Source of the DNA: Minwuiaceae bacterium
Lineage (GTDB): Bacteria; Pseudomonadota; Alphaproteobacteria; Minwuiales; Minwuiaceae
NCBI GenBank assembly: GCA_028278525.1
Contig: JANQEE010000039.1
Location: forward strand, 124,001 to 188,000
Reading direction: 5' to 3'
DNA length: 64,000 bases
Made by a program: the position numbers and the translations under genes. The notes under the pieces are model-generated. The model had not been told where the DNA came from. It ran no database searches and saw nothing but the letters and a program-made list of their open reading frames with translations. Of this stretch, positions 1 through 8,661 are shown in pieces. Positions within the stretch are counted from its first letter, which is position 1. Each line of letters starts with the position of its first letter.

Positions 1-2
1 TT

Positions 3-164
3 GTCGAAAAGAACCGGCCGGCGACGTTCACCTATCCCCGCTGGTCGCTGATCAGCGATTTTAGAATGTATTTCCTGTGGCTCTCCGGCCGGCTGGACAA
101 AGAATTGAGACTGGCCGGCGTTCACGCGGACGGAACGGTCGACGCGGAGAACCAGGCCGCTTGA
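3..164 (+). CDS. C-terminal end of an unidentified protein (partial)
   Basis: Open reading frame entering from the left edge and ending at TGA 162-164; 53 residues are visible. The tail is rich in aromatic and hydrophobic residues (motif [19 protein letters not shown]) and then becomes acidic. High-GC third positions match the neighbours, so it is probably the true end of a gene that starts outside the window. I do not recognise the family. It is followed at once by the PAS gene on the same strand. Confidence 0.5.
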   Translation, partial: VEKNRPATFTYPRWSLISDFRMYFLWLSGRLDKELRLAGVHADGTVDAENQAA

Positions 165-239
165 TTTTATGGCTCGGGTAATCCCGCCGACGCCACGAGG
201 AGCTTGAATCAGAGTCCGCCGCGCAGGGTGGATGGAACC

Positions 240-758
240 ATGGCAACCACGCTTGCCGATTTCGCGCATGTCAAAGATACACGGCTGCGAACGCTGCTCT
301 CGGTCTGGCTGGAGGCGCGCGGCGACCGGATGATGCCGACCCGCAACGATATCGACCCGGCGGCGGCAGAAGCGCTCGGCTCTTTTCTTTGGCTCTGCGA
401 CTACGAGCACCGGGAACGGCGCTTCCATTACCGCATGGCCGGCGCCGGCATCGCAAACCGATACCGGGACATCGTTGTCGGAAAGTATCTGGATGAGTTG
501 CTGACCGGCAGGGCTCTCACCCGCGTGACGGCTTACTTTTCCAAAGTCTTGGATGAACCCAGCATCGGCTTCATCGGCGGTCGGCTCTATTCGGACTCGA
601 AAGCGCCGACGCAGGGCGAGCGCCTTGCCCTGCCTCTGTCCGACGACGATGGTTCGGCGCATATGATTCTCGGCGCCACGGTCGAGACCGAGAGTGAATC
701 GGACACAGATGCCGACGTCCCCGACCGGCAGATCATCGTCTTCACGCCCGTCTATTGA
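240..758 (+). CDS. PAS-domain protein (PAS_5-like, single domain)
   Basis: A soluble protein of about 172 residues made almost entirely of one PAS-like fold of the alphaproteobacterial PAS_5 type (PF07310-like): the entry motif RNDIDPAAAEALGSFLWL is followed by FHYRMAGAGIANRYRDIVVGK and a C-terminal ALPLSDDDGSAHMILG strand pair. Proteins of this class have no output domain and their role is generally unknown. ATG 240 was preferred over TTG 204 because the purine run at 226-233 is well placed for it, while GAGGAG sits almost on top of TTG 204. Its last 17 bases overlap the end of the convergent histidine kinase, which hints at paired sensing functions. The family call is by motif memory. Confidence 0.75.
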   Translation: MATTLADFAHVKDTRLRTLLSVWLEARGDRMMPTRNDIDPAAAEALGSFLWLCDYEHRERRFHYRMAGAGIANRYRDIVVGKYLDELLTGRALTRVTAYFSKVLDEPSIGFIGGRLYSDSKAPTQGERLALPLSDDDGSAHMILGATVETESESDTDADVPDRQIIVFTPVY

Positions 759-2838
759 CCGGCAACGCCTGATTCAACATCACGATGTCCTCGACGGACG
801 CGATGGGAACGGTGAACGAAAACACCGTGCCACCGCCCGGATTGGCTTCGGCCCACAAACGTCCGCCATGCGCCTGAACGATGGACCGGCAGATCGACAG
901 CCCGATTCCCATGCCGTTCGCCTTGGTGGTAAAAAACGGCTGGAACAGATGGGCCCTGGCCTCGTCGCTCAAGCCGCTGCCGGTATCCGATACGGAAACC
1001 TCGATCGCGTCGCCCGATACCTCGGCCGTCTTGACGGATAACTTCCGCACCTCAGAAGCGCCCATCGCCTCGATGCCGTTGCGGACGAGATTCAGGACCA
1101 CCTGCTGTATCTGAATTCTGTCGATCAAAACCGGCGGCGCCTCCACATTCTGGTCGAGCGAGACTTCGATGCCCTGGCCTTCGGTACCCGCCAGCGCCAG
1201 CGTGCAGGCTTCCTCGATCACCTGATTGACGTCTTCCTGGGTACGCTCCGTTTCGCCCTTTTCCAGGAAAGCGCGCAGATGCCGAATGATTTCGCCGGCG
1301 CGATCCGCCTGGACGATCGCTTTTTCCATGACGTCGGCAAGACTCAGCCCGAAATCCTTGTCCGACGCTTCCAGCAGCCGCTTCGCGGCCTGTACGTAGT
1401 TCATGATCGCGGAGAGCGGCTGGTTCAACTCGTGCGCCAGCGCCGACGACAATTGTCCGACCGTGCTGACGCGCGATACATGCAGCAATTCAGCCTGCAG
1501 CTCTTTCAATCGCGCGTCTCGCTCGCGCAACGCTTCCTGCGCGCGCACGCGGTCGCTGACGTCGCGGCCTTCCGGGATCAGCAAAATGACGTTGCCGGCA
1601 TCGTCGAATATGGGCTTGAGTGAAAAGTCGATCTCGATCGACCGCCCCGACGTTCCGACCATCGTATCCTCGTACCGGACGAATTCGCCGGCCGCCGCCG
1701 ACGCGATGGCAAGTTTCAGACGCTCTCGGGAATCGGAAGACCCGGACCACCAGGCCGTTTCCCAAAACGGGCAGCCGACCACGTCCTGCAAATGCTGTCC
1801 GGTGAAATCCAACGCCGTCTGGTTGACTTCCAGTACCGTGCCGTCGGGCTCCAGCAGCCCGATGAACTGGAAAGTCAGGTTGAAGATGGCCTGGAACCGC
1901 CGCCGGCTCTCGCGGAACCGGCCTTCCACCTGCTCGCGCTCGGCGATCTGCTCCCGCAGGCGGTCGTTGCTCGCAGCCAGCTCCGCCGTCCGTTCCCGAA
2001 CCCGTTGCTCCAGCAATTCGTGGCTGTCCCGCAGGATCTGTTCGGCCATCTTCCGTTCGGTAATGTCGGTCGCCGTGCCCTGATAGCCGACGAATCCGCC
2101 GGCGTCGTCGAACTGCGGCGAGCCGCTGGTCGAAAACCAGCGAACGTCGCCGTCAGGAAAGCGGATCGCGTAGGCAAAATCGCGAAACTCCCGGCGGTTG
2201 TCCAAATCGTCCAAATGTTGCCGCCATGCCGCCCCGTCGACCTGGCCGTCCGATAATTCGAAGCGTGTCTTGCCCATGACGTTGCTCGGGGATTGCCCGG
2301 TGGACCGCTCATAGCTCTCTGAAAAGTAGATGAACCGATGGTTTTCATCGGTTTCCCACTGCCAGTCGGATGCCAGTGCGGCGAAGTTCCGGTGGCGCTT
2401 CTCGCTGGCCTGCAAAGCGGCCTCGCGGCGTTTCAATTCGGTCACGTCCGCATGGATGGTAATCGTACAGCCGTCGGGCGTGCGCCACTCCGTGGTCCGC
2501 AGCCAGCGGCCGTCGGTCAGGCGCCGTTCCTCCGAACCGCCAGGATTCCGGTGCGCCTCCAACCGGTCGCGGATGCGTTGCGTGGGCTTGTCGTCGGCCG
2601 GCCGAAACACGCCGGCTTCGACCGTTGCGTAGACCATATCGGTGAATGTCAGGCCCGGCTCCAGGATCGGGGCCACCGAGGCAAAGATCTCTCGGTAGCG
2701 CGGATTGCAGACGACCAACCGGTCGTTTGCGTCCCACAACGCAAACCCCTCAGAGATGCACTGCATTGCTGCAACAAGCAACGCGTCCGACGATTCCGAT
2801 CGCCTGTCCATATCCCACAAGGCCCGACGCCGCCCCAA
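742..2838 (-). CDS. Multi-PAS sensor histidine kinase (HPK4/FixL-DctB type)
   Basis: A 698-residue soluble kinase with no clear membrane helix. In order: PAS_7-like domain (about 20-125), second PAS (about 145-265), a coiled coil around residue 280, third PAS (about 310-430), a dimerisation domain with the H-box AHELNQPLSAIMNY (phospho-acceptor His about 469), then the ATPase with N-box QQVVLNLVRNGIEAM, G1 DTGSGLS and G2 GMGIGLSI. HELNQPL is typical of the FixL/DctB class, so the trigger is likely cytoplasmic (redox, gas or metabolite), but no haem- or flavin-binding residue can be named with certainty. TTG 2838 has AAGGAC nine bases upstream; ATG 2811 is an alternative start. No response regulator is adjacent. 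Confidence 0.9.
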   Translation of the reverse strand: MGRRRALWDMDRRSESSDALLVAAMQCISEGFALWDANDRLVVCNPRYREIFASVAPILEPGLTFTDMVYATVEAGVFRPADDKPTQRIRDRLEAHRNPGGSEERRLTDGRWLRTTEWRTPDGCTITIHADVTELKRREAALQASEKRHRNFAALASDWQWETDENHRFIYFSESYERSTGQSPSNVMGKTRFELSDGQVDGAAWRQHLDDLDNRREFRDFAYAIRFPDGDVRWFSTSGSPQFDDAGGFVGYQGTATDITERKMAEQILRDSHELLEQRVRERTAELAASNDRLREQIAEREQVEGRFRESRRRFQAIFNLTFQFIGLLEPDGTVLEVNQTALDFTGQHLQDVVGCPFWETAWWSGSSDSRERLKLAIASAAAGEFVRYEDTMVGTSGRSIEIDFSLKPIFDDAGNVILLIPEGRDVSDRVRAQEALRERDARLKELQAELLHVSRVSTVGQLSSALAHELNQPLSAIMNYVQAAKRLLEASDKDFGLSLADVMEKAIVQADRAGEIIRHLRAFLEKGETERTQEDVNQVIEEACTLALAGTEGQGIEVSLDQNVEAPPVLIDRIQIQQVVLNLVRNGIEAMGASEVRKLSVKTAEVSGDAIEVSVSDTGSGLSDEARAHLFQPFFTTKANGMGIGLSICRSIVQAHGGRLWAEANPGGGTVFSFTVPIASVEDIVMLNQALPVNRRA

Positions 2839-2936
2839 CCGCGGCCGGTCCTTAAGAATAACCCAATAAAATCAATAGGCCACGGATTTTGTTGTGGATT
2901 TCTGATTCTAATCTAACTGTTGGTGCATTTTTCGGA

Positions 2937-3134
2937 TCAGGTGTCCAGATCGCGCCGCGCGGTTTCAACCGCGGCTTCAATTTCGTTGAAATCACTGATC
3001 CGATGCGCGAGAGCGAGCACCAGTTTCGAAAGGAACAGCGTCTCGTGCTCCTCCCCAACCTGATCGATTGCATCGGCAATCACATCGAACGCCCGCTCCA
3101 GGTCGTCAAATTGCAGTCTTTCCGCCACGCTCAA
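2937..3134 (-). CDS. DUF2783 small protein
   Basis: A 65-residue helical acidic protein matching the DUF2783 family (PF10932-like), which is characteristically encoded right after MhpA-like FAD monooxygenases. Here the start codon overlaps the monooxygenase stop by 4 bases, so the two are translationally coupled. No catalytic motif is visible; an accessory or stabilising role for the hydroxylase is an inference from conserved synteny. Confidence 0.85.
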   Translation of the reverse strand: MSVAERLQFDDLERAFDVIADAIDQVGEEHETLFLSKLVLALAHRISDFNEIEAAVETARRDLDT

Positions 3135-4831
3135 GCCTCCCCGGGCTGGCCCAGTGCGATCCGAATCGCCTGTTCAACCTCCGTCGCGATGACGTCGGTC
3201 CATCGCGCCGCGACATGGCCGTCCGGCCGAACCAGATAGAATGACCCTGCGCCGGCGCCATAAACCGCTGCCAAATGGCCGTCCGAATCCGCCAACACGG
3301 TCGCGCCTTCGATGTCGACGCGCTCTTGCGTAACGACGATGGGCGCGAACAGACCCGCCGCAAAAAGGTCCCGCACCGTTGGCGGAAGATCGCCGTCGCC
3401 GTGAAAGTACAATCCGTTGAAACCGGGCCGCAGCAGGTCCAACAGGAACCGCGGCCGGTTGTCGCCGAAGCCGGAAAGCCGAACGTTCCGCAGCGGCGCG
3501 CCGGCACGCGGACCGGCGTCGAACCCGCTCTCCCGTTCTTTGAATGCGGTCAGCGGCCCATCGGTGTAATCGTACGGTGCAGACTGTCTCGGATTGATCA
3601 GGCCTTTGGTGAAGTCTTCGCTCAACGCGATCGACAATGCGGCATCCCGCATCAACCGGTAGCCCCGGCTCGGCGGCGTCATGAAGATGGTGCTCTTCCG
3701 CGCCTCCCGAATGATATCGAGCGTCGCCTCCCGCCGCTCCGGCGTATAACTGTCGAGCAGGTCTTCCCCTGCATCCCCCCGCAGCACGTAGGCGAGTTTC
3801 CAACCGAGATTGTTGGCGTCCGCAAAGCCGGAATTCAGGCCGCGCACGCCGAAAATCGGAACCAGATGCGCCGCGTCGCCGGCGAACAGCACGCGGCCGG
3901 ACCGGTAGTCGTCCAGCGCCAAGCAATGTGCCTTGTACAGGCTGTACCACTCCAGTTGCCAGGGCGTCTTCTCGCCAACCAGATCCAATTGCGCCTGGAT
4001 CCGCGCGCGGATCCGGTCCTCGCGCAGCTCTTCGTCCGGGTCGTCCTCGTCGTGCAACTGATAATCGATGCGCCAGATATCGTCCGGCTGTTTATGCATC
4101 AGCACCGTGGAGCCGGGGTTCGAACGCGGATCGAAGAACGCGCGCCTTTCGATCGGGTGCGGCGAAGCCATCTTGATATCGGCGATCAGGTAGCGGCCTT
4201 CGTAAGACGTCCCGTTCAGTTGCAGCCCAAGCAACTGCCGGACCATGCTACGCGCCCCGTCGGCGGCAATCACATAATCGGTCTGCAGATCGTAGGCGCC
4301 TTCCGGCGTTTCCACTGTCAGCGTCACGCCGTCGGCGTCCTGCTGCAGCCCTGTCGCACGACTCTGCCAGCGGACGTCGATCCACTCGTTCCCATCGATC
4401 GCATCGACCAGGAATTTCTCGATGTAGCATTGCTGCAGGTTTGTCATCGGATGAAACCGCTCGTCGTCCGAATGCGGCATCTCCAACTCGTACACTACCT
4501 TGTCCTTGTAGAAAGACCGGCCACCCGTCCAGACCAGCCCTTTCTCCAGAAACCTGTCGGCGACTCCCAGGCCCTGTAGGATTTCCATGCTGCGTCGCGC
4601 GATACAGACCGCGCGGCTGCCGTCCGCGACGGTGTCGTCGTCCTCGATCACAACGGCGGACGCCCCGTGTCGCGCCAGTTCCATGGCGCAGGCCAGGCCG
4701 ACCGGCCCGCCGCCGACGATCGCGACCTGATGCCTGGGCGTTTGCCCGCTCATTTCCGGCGGGCGCACGAACGGGTAATGCGGATAGTCAAAGTAAAGCG
4801 AACTGAACTTGGATCTGAGTCCCGTCGTCAT
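3131..4831 (-). CDS. FAD-dependent aromatic monooxygenase (MhpA-like)
   Basis: A 566-residue class A flavoprotein hydroxylase. The N-terminal dinucleotide-binding motif VAIVGGGPVGLACAMELA, the DG motif VIAADGARSMVRQLLG and the GD motif VLFAGDAAHLVPIFG are all intact, and the C-terminal thioredoxin-like extension expected of phenol/3-hydroxyphenylpropionate hydroxylases is present. It uses NAD(P)H and O2 to hydroxylate an aromatic ring in the cytoplasm. ATG 4831 is chosen because the family has a short YPxxPFVRPPE leader before the Rossmann fold. The gene lies 12 bases after the VOC dioxygenase gene and is coupled to DUF2783: hydroxylation followed by ring cleavage is the probable pathway logic. 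The exact substrate cannot be read from sequence. Confidence 0.9.
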   Translation of the reverse strand: MTTGLRSKFSSLYFDYPHYPFVRPPEMSGQTPRHQVAIVGGGPVGLACAMELARHGASAVVIEDDDTVADGSRAVCIARRSMEILQGLGVADRFLEKGLVWTGGRSFYKDKVVYELEMPHSDDERFHPMTNLQQCYIEKFLVDAIDGNEWIDVRWQSRATGLQQDADGVTLTVETPEGAYDLQTDYVIAADGARSMVRQLLGLQLNGTSYEGRYLIADIKMASPHPIERRAFFDPRSNPGSTVLMHKQPDDIWRIDYQLHDEDDPDEELREDRIRARIQAQLDLVGEKTPWQLEWYSLYKAHCLALDDYRSGRVLFAGDAAHLVPIFGVRGLNSGFADANNLGWKLAYVLRGDAGEDLLDSYTPERREATLDIIREARKSTIFMTPPSRGYRLMRDAALSIALSEDFTKGLINPRQSAPYDYTDGPLTAFKERESGFDAGPRAGAPLRNVRLSGFGDNRPRFLLDLLRPGFNGLYFHGDGDLPPTVRDLFAAGLFAPIVVTQERVDIEGATVLADSDGHLAAVYGAGAGSFYLVRPDGHVAARWTDVIATEVEQAIRIALGQPGEA

Positions 4832-4843
4832 CGCACCCTGCCG

Positions 4844-5398
4844 TCAGGAATTGGAATCTCCGGCCGCGAGCCGGTCGGCCAACTCCGCACGCCAGTCGGC
4901 CATCGGCCGGAAACTCGGCTCACCTTTTACCCGCGCTTCCGTATCCGCCAGGATCCGGTCGTCCGGCAGGCTGAGATCCAGCGGTTCGCGAACCGGCTGC
5001 GCGATGTACCAGGGGCTGTCGACGAAGATCTCGATCCGGTTGCCCTCGGGGTCCTTGCAATAGACGCTCCACGCGATTCCGTGCGTCACCGCGACGAGCT
5101 CGGCGGCGTCCTCGTCCGACAGGATCCGATGAATGGACCGCAGGTCCGTCAGCGAGCCGGCGCGTAGCGAGATCTGGTTCACCACGTTGAAGGACAGTTC
5201 GGCCGGACGGCCGGTGGCTAGCACGATCTGGTGGTGTTCGCGGGGGTCGCGACTGAGGAACACCAGTTTAACCGGCCCCAAATCGCCCACGTCGGTCACC
5301 TGGAACCCCAGCAGGCGCGTGTAGAAGTCGCGCATCCCGTCCAGGTCGGTAACATAGATGCCGATATGGCTGAATTCCAGCGCTGGAGGTGTGCTCAT
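4844..5398 (-). CDS. VOC-family dioxygenase (extradiol type)
   Basis: A 184-residue single-module vicinal-oxygen-chelate protein. The first strand SHIGIYVTDLDGMRDFY carries the expected metal His, a second His pair appears in EHHQIVLATG, and the closing Glu is in NRIEIFVDSPWY, giving the 2-His-1-Glu set of extradiol dioxygenases and glyoxalases. As first gene of a leftward operon with a flavin hydroxylase and DUF2783, it most likely cleaves the catecholic product of that hydroxylase. Lactoylglutathione lyase or fosfomycin-resistance functions are less likely in this context. The 197-base gap to the divergent TRAP operon must hold both promoters and contains AATTA-N10-TAATT near 5445-5464. Confidence 0.85.
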   Translation of the reverse strand: MSTPPALEFSHIGIYVTDLDGMRDFYTRLLGFQVTDVGDLGPVKLVFLSRDPREHHQIVLATGRPAELSFNVVNQISLRAGSLTDLRSIHRILSDEDAAELVAVTHGIAWSVYCKDPEGNRIEIFVDSPWYIAQPVREPLDLSLPDDRILADTEARVKGEPSFRPMADWRAELADRLAAGDSNS

Positions 5399-5595
5399 GG
5401 TCCGATGCTACCTACCGTCTCGGCGGCCCGCCAGCCGGGCAAAATTAGTTTCATATGTAATTAAACACTGGTAGGGTGCAGCACATCGTGGCGGCTGTCC
5501 AGCCTGACGACGAAGCCGCCGAAAAGCATCGTCGCGGATCGCGCCCGGGCCAACCGGGCCTTGCCGCCGAGAGATTGGTTACGGGAGGTAAAACA

Positions 5596-6615
5596 ATGAA
5601 AAAGCTGAGTGTGTTGGGCGCCGCTCTGGCGCTGTCGGTCGCTTGGTCCGCGACGGCTTCGTCGGAGACCGTGCTGAGGATTTCCAGTTGGGCCTCGCCC
5701 AAACACGGCATCAACTCGATTGTCTGGCCGACCTGGGGCAAGATGATCGAAGAGGCGACCCAGGGTCGCGTCACCACCAAGATCGAATACAACTTGGGAT
5801 CGCCGGTCGCCCAGATGGACCTGATCCGCGACGGCGTCGCCGACGTGATGTGGACCTTCCACGGCTATAACCCGGGACGCTTCTTTCTGACCCATCTGGT
5901 CGAGATGCCGGGCCTCGGCACCAGTGCGGAGGCGGCCTCCGTCGCCTATTGGCATATTCACGAAAAGTATCTGAAGGACAAAGGCATTCATCCTGGGCTC
6001 AAGGTCGTCGGGCTCACCTCGCACGGCCCGGGCATCATTCACACAAAACAGCAGATCACGAGCCTGTCCGATCTCAACGGCATGAAGATCCGGATCGGCG
6101 GCGGCGTCTCGGCGGATGTCGGCAAGGTGTTGGGCGTGGTCGGTGTGCGCGTGCCGGCGCCCAAGGTGTATGAGACCGTGGCGCAAGGCGTCGCCGACGG
6201 CGTGTTCATGCCGATGGAGACCAAGAAAAGCTTCAAGCTGAAGGAAGTGGCGCCCTTTTCGCTGATCATGCCCGGCGGCCTCTACTACGGCAGCTTCGTC
6301 TTCGCGATGAACCCAGACCGCTTTAACGGCTTGGACAAGGCCGATCAGGACGCGATCATGAGCGTGTCCGGCGAAGTCCTGTCGAAGCTGGCCGGTAAGA
6401 TGTGGGACGATGCCGACGCGATCGGGCTGGAGGATGCGGTAGCCTACGGCAACACCATCACCACCGCCAGCGACGCAATGGCGGCCAAGTACATGAAGAT
6501 GGTCGCGCCGATCGAACAGGCGTGGATCGAAAAAGCCAACGGCAAGGGGCTCGACGGCGCCGCCGTGCTGGCCGAATTCCGAGCCATGGCCCGTGAGTAC
6601 GACAAGAATAAATAA
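5596..6615 (+). CDS. dctP: TRAP transporter substrate-binding protein (DctP family)
   Basis: A 339-residue periplasmic binding protein with a signal peptide (MKKLSVLGAALALSVAW..TASSE). The DctP signatures are visible: an early WPTWGKMIEEATQGR helix, LNGMKIRIGGG in the middle and the hinge Arg within it. ATG 5596 has GGGAGG at 5583-5588, which settles the start against the longer open frame. It binds an organic acid, typically a carboxylate, and hands it to the DctQM permease encoded immediately downstream. Divergence from an aromatic-degradation operon suggests an aromatic or carboxylic acid substrate, but this is inference. Confidence 0.93.
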   Translation: MKKLSVLGAALALSVAWSATASSETVLRISSWASPKHGINSIVWPTWGKMIEEATQGRVTTKIEYNLGSPVAQMDLIRDGVADVMWTFHGYNPGRFFLTHLVEMPGLGTSAEAASVAYWHIHEKYLKDKGIHPGLKVVGLTSHGPGIIHTKQQITSLSDLNGMKIRIGGGVSADVGKVLGVVGVRVPAPKVYETVAQGVADGVFMPMETKKSFKLKEVAPFSLIMPGGLYYGSFVFAMNPDRFNGLDKADQDAIMSVSGEVLSKLAGKMWDDADAIGLEDAVAYGNTITTASDAMAAKYMKMVAPIEQAWIEKANGKGLDGAAVLAEFRAMAREYDKNK

Positions 6616-7152
6616 GTGACGGACGGTCCGCTGACAGCCGGCGGGGCCGAAAACGACAGCCGGGTGGGCCGATGGCTCACCCGGCTGCTTGAGTTTCTGG
6701 CCGCCGCCACGCTTTTTTCCCTGATGGCGATGACCTGCATCGACGTTGGCGGGCGCTATCTGTTCAACGCGCCGCTGGATGGCGCCACGGAGCTGACCCG
6801 GCTGATGATGGCGATGGTGATCTTTTCCGTCCTTCCCCTGGTCAGTTGGCGGGAAGAGCATGTCACCGTCGACCTGATCGACCTGATCTTTCCTCGCCGC
6901 CTGATTAACCTCAGGCAGATCCTGATCAACCTGATCGGCGCCGTCGCGCTGTCGGTGGTCGCCTGGCGGGTCTGGATCCTGGCCGCCCGGGCCGCCGAGT
7001 ACGGCGACTTCACCGAATACCTCGAAATTCCGCTTGCGCCGTTCAGCTATTTCATGAGCTGCATGAGCGCGATCACGGCCGTCGCGCTGGTCCTGAACGC
7101 CGTCCGCTATATACGCGGCACGGGACCAATGTCGCCGCGCACGCCGCGCTGA
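6616..7152 (+). CDS. dctQ: TRAP transporter small permease (DctQ family)
   Basis: A 178-residue inner-membrane protein with four predicted helices and the DctQ hallmark region GGRYLFNAPLDGATELTRLMMAMVIF followed by the charged REEHVTVDLI segment. It starts at GTG directly after the TAA stop of the binding-protein gene, so the two are tightly coupled. It forms the membrane complex with the large subunit encoded 20 bases downstream. Confidence 0.93.
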   Translation: MTDGPLTAGGAENDSRVGRWLTRLLEFLAAATLFSLMAMTCIDVGGRYLFNAPLDGATELTRLMMAMVIFSVLPLVSWREEHVTVDLIDLIFPRRLINLRQILINLIGAVALSVVAWRVWILAARAAEYGDFTEYLEIPLAPFSYFMSCMSAITAVALVLNAVRYIRGTGPMSPRTPR

Positions 7153-7171
7153 CGGTTCGGAGACCTCGGCG

Positions 7172-8467
7172 GTGACGGAAGCGCTAATCGGATTTGCCGC
7201 GTTGCTGGTGCTGGTCTTCCTGCGCATTCCGATCGCCTTCGCGATGGGACTGGTCGGCCTTGTCGGTTTCGGCATTATCAGCGGCTGGACGCCGTCGCTG
7301 GCGATGACGGCCCGGCTGGTGATCGACACCGGGCAGGACTATGGCCTTTCCGTCATTCCCCTGTTCATTCTGATGGGCAATTTCGTCAGCCGCGCCGGCC
7401 TGTCGGCAGAGCTGTTCGCCGCATCGAATGCGTTTCTCGGCCATCGGCGCGGCGGTCTGGCGATGGCGACCATTGTCGCCTGTGGCGGCTTCAGCGCGAT
7501 CTGCGGGTCCAGCCTGGCGACCGCGGCGACGATGGCCAAGGTGGCGATGCCGTCGATGCGCAAATACGGATACGGCGACAGCCTCGCCGCCGCCTCCATC
7601 GCCGCCGGCGGCACGCTCGGCATCCTGATCCCGCCGAGCGTGATCCTGGTGATCTACGGCCTGATCACCGAACAAAGCATCGGCAAGCTGTTCGCCGCCG
7701 GTATCCTGCCCGGCCTGATCGGCATCCTGTTCTACTTAGGCGCGGTGCAGTTCGTCGTCGCGCGCCGGCCCGGCGACGGCCCCAAAGGCGAACGCCTGAG
7801 CTGGCCGGATCGGATGCGCGCCCTCAGTGGCGTGTGGGGCACTGTCCTGCTGTTCGTCATCGTTCTCGGCGGCATCTATGGCGGTGTGTTTACGCCGACC
7901 GAGGCGGCCGGTTTCGGCGCCGGCGGCGCCTTCGTGATCGCGCTTGCCAGAGGCACCCTCACTTGGCGCGCCTTGTTCGACGTGCTGGTCGACAGCGCCC
8001 GGACCACGGCGATGCTGTTCACCGTTTTGATCGGCGCGCTGATTTTCTCGAACTTCGTCAACCGCGCCGGCCTGCCCGATGGCCTGCTGGACCTGGTCAC
8101 CGGCTTCAATGTCCCGCCGATGGTGGTGATCCTGCTGATCCTTGCTGTCTACATCGTCCTCGGCTGCGTGTTCGAGAGCCTGTCGATGCTGCTGCTGACG
8201 GTGCCGATCTTCTTTCCCCTGGTCGAGAGCCTGGGCTTCGACCTGATCTGGTTCGGTATCATCGTCGTTGTCGTTACGGAGATCAGCCTGATCACGCCGC
8301 CGGTCGGCCTGAATGTCTTCGTTCTAAGCGGCGTCCTCCCGGACGTATCGACCGGAACGATCTTCCGCGGCGTCACGCCGTTCTGGTGCGCCGATATCGT
8401 CCGGCTGGCCCTTCTGGTGTTCGTTCCGGGGCTGTCATTGTTCCTGCCGGGACTGATCGGTCCGTAA
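7172..8467 (+). CDS. dctM: TRAP transporter large permease (DctM family)
   Basis: A 431-residue polytopic protein with about 12-13 hydrophobic segments. DctM motifs include FLRIPIAFAMGLVG near the N-terminus, GGTLGILIPPSVILVIYG in the middle and EISLITPPVGLNVFVL near the C-terminus. It is the Na+-driven channel of the TRAP system and completes the dctPQM operon. GTG 7172 follows GGAGAC at a suitable distance. Length and helix number are normal; nothing suggests truncation. Confidence 0.95.
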   Translation: MTEALIGFAALLVLVFLRIPIAFAMGLVGLVGFGIISGWTPSLAMTARLVIDTGQDYGLSVIPLFILMGNFVSRAGLSAELFAASNAFLGHRRGGLAMATIVACGGFSAICGSSLATAATMAKVAMPSMRKYGYGDSLAAASIAAGGTLGILIPPSVILVIYGLITEQSIGKLFAAGILPGLIGILFYLGAVQFVVARRPGDGPKGERLSWPDRMRALSGVWGTVLLFVIVLGGIYGGVFTPTEAAGFGAGGAFVIALARGTLTWRALFDVLVDSARTTAMLFTVLIGALIFSNFVNRAGLPDGLLDLVTGFNVPPMVVILLILAVYIVLGCVFESLSMLLLTVPIFFPLVESLGFDLIWFGIIVVVVTEISLITPPVGLNVFVLSGVLPDVSTGTIFRGVTPFWCADIVRLALLVFVPGLSLFLPGLIGP

Positions 8468-8539
8468 AACCGCTGATCGAGTATCTTTATTGCATCAGGC
8501 TCTATCTATTCGACAACTAATTGCCGGCACGGTTGTTTC

Positions 8540-8570
8540 TTGACTTCAAAAAGACCCGGCTCCGTACCAT
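8540..8570 (+). promoter_or_regulatory. Possible sigma-70 promoter of the TauE/SafE operon
   Basis: In the gap after dctM, TTGACT at 8540-8545 is followed 19 bases later by TACCAT at 8565-8570. The spacing is longer than ideal, so this is only a candidate. It lies about 90 bases before the TauE/SafE start and would make that pair a unit separate from the TRAP operon. Confidence 0.3.
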
Positions 8571-8661
8571 AATCCGCCGCGCCGGCGCGAATCTCATAAA
8601 GAGGCCAGGACTGTCGCGCCGCGAAGCGTTTTGAGTCGCCGGCCTCATGACATAACAATTG

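Noticed and set aside
4100-4125. tRNA-like GGGGTTCGAAC stretch
   Set aside because: It lies inside the monooxygenase gene and no cloverleaf can be drawn around it.
5461-7329. 622-residue minus-strand open frame
   Set aside because: Antisense to the TRAP operon; low-complexity His/Asp/Gln-rich translation typical of GC-rich shadows.
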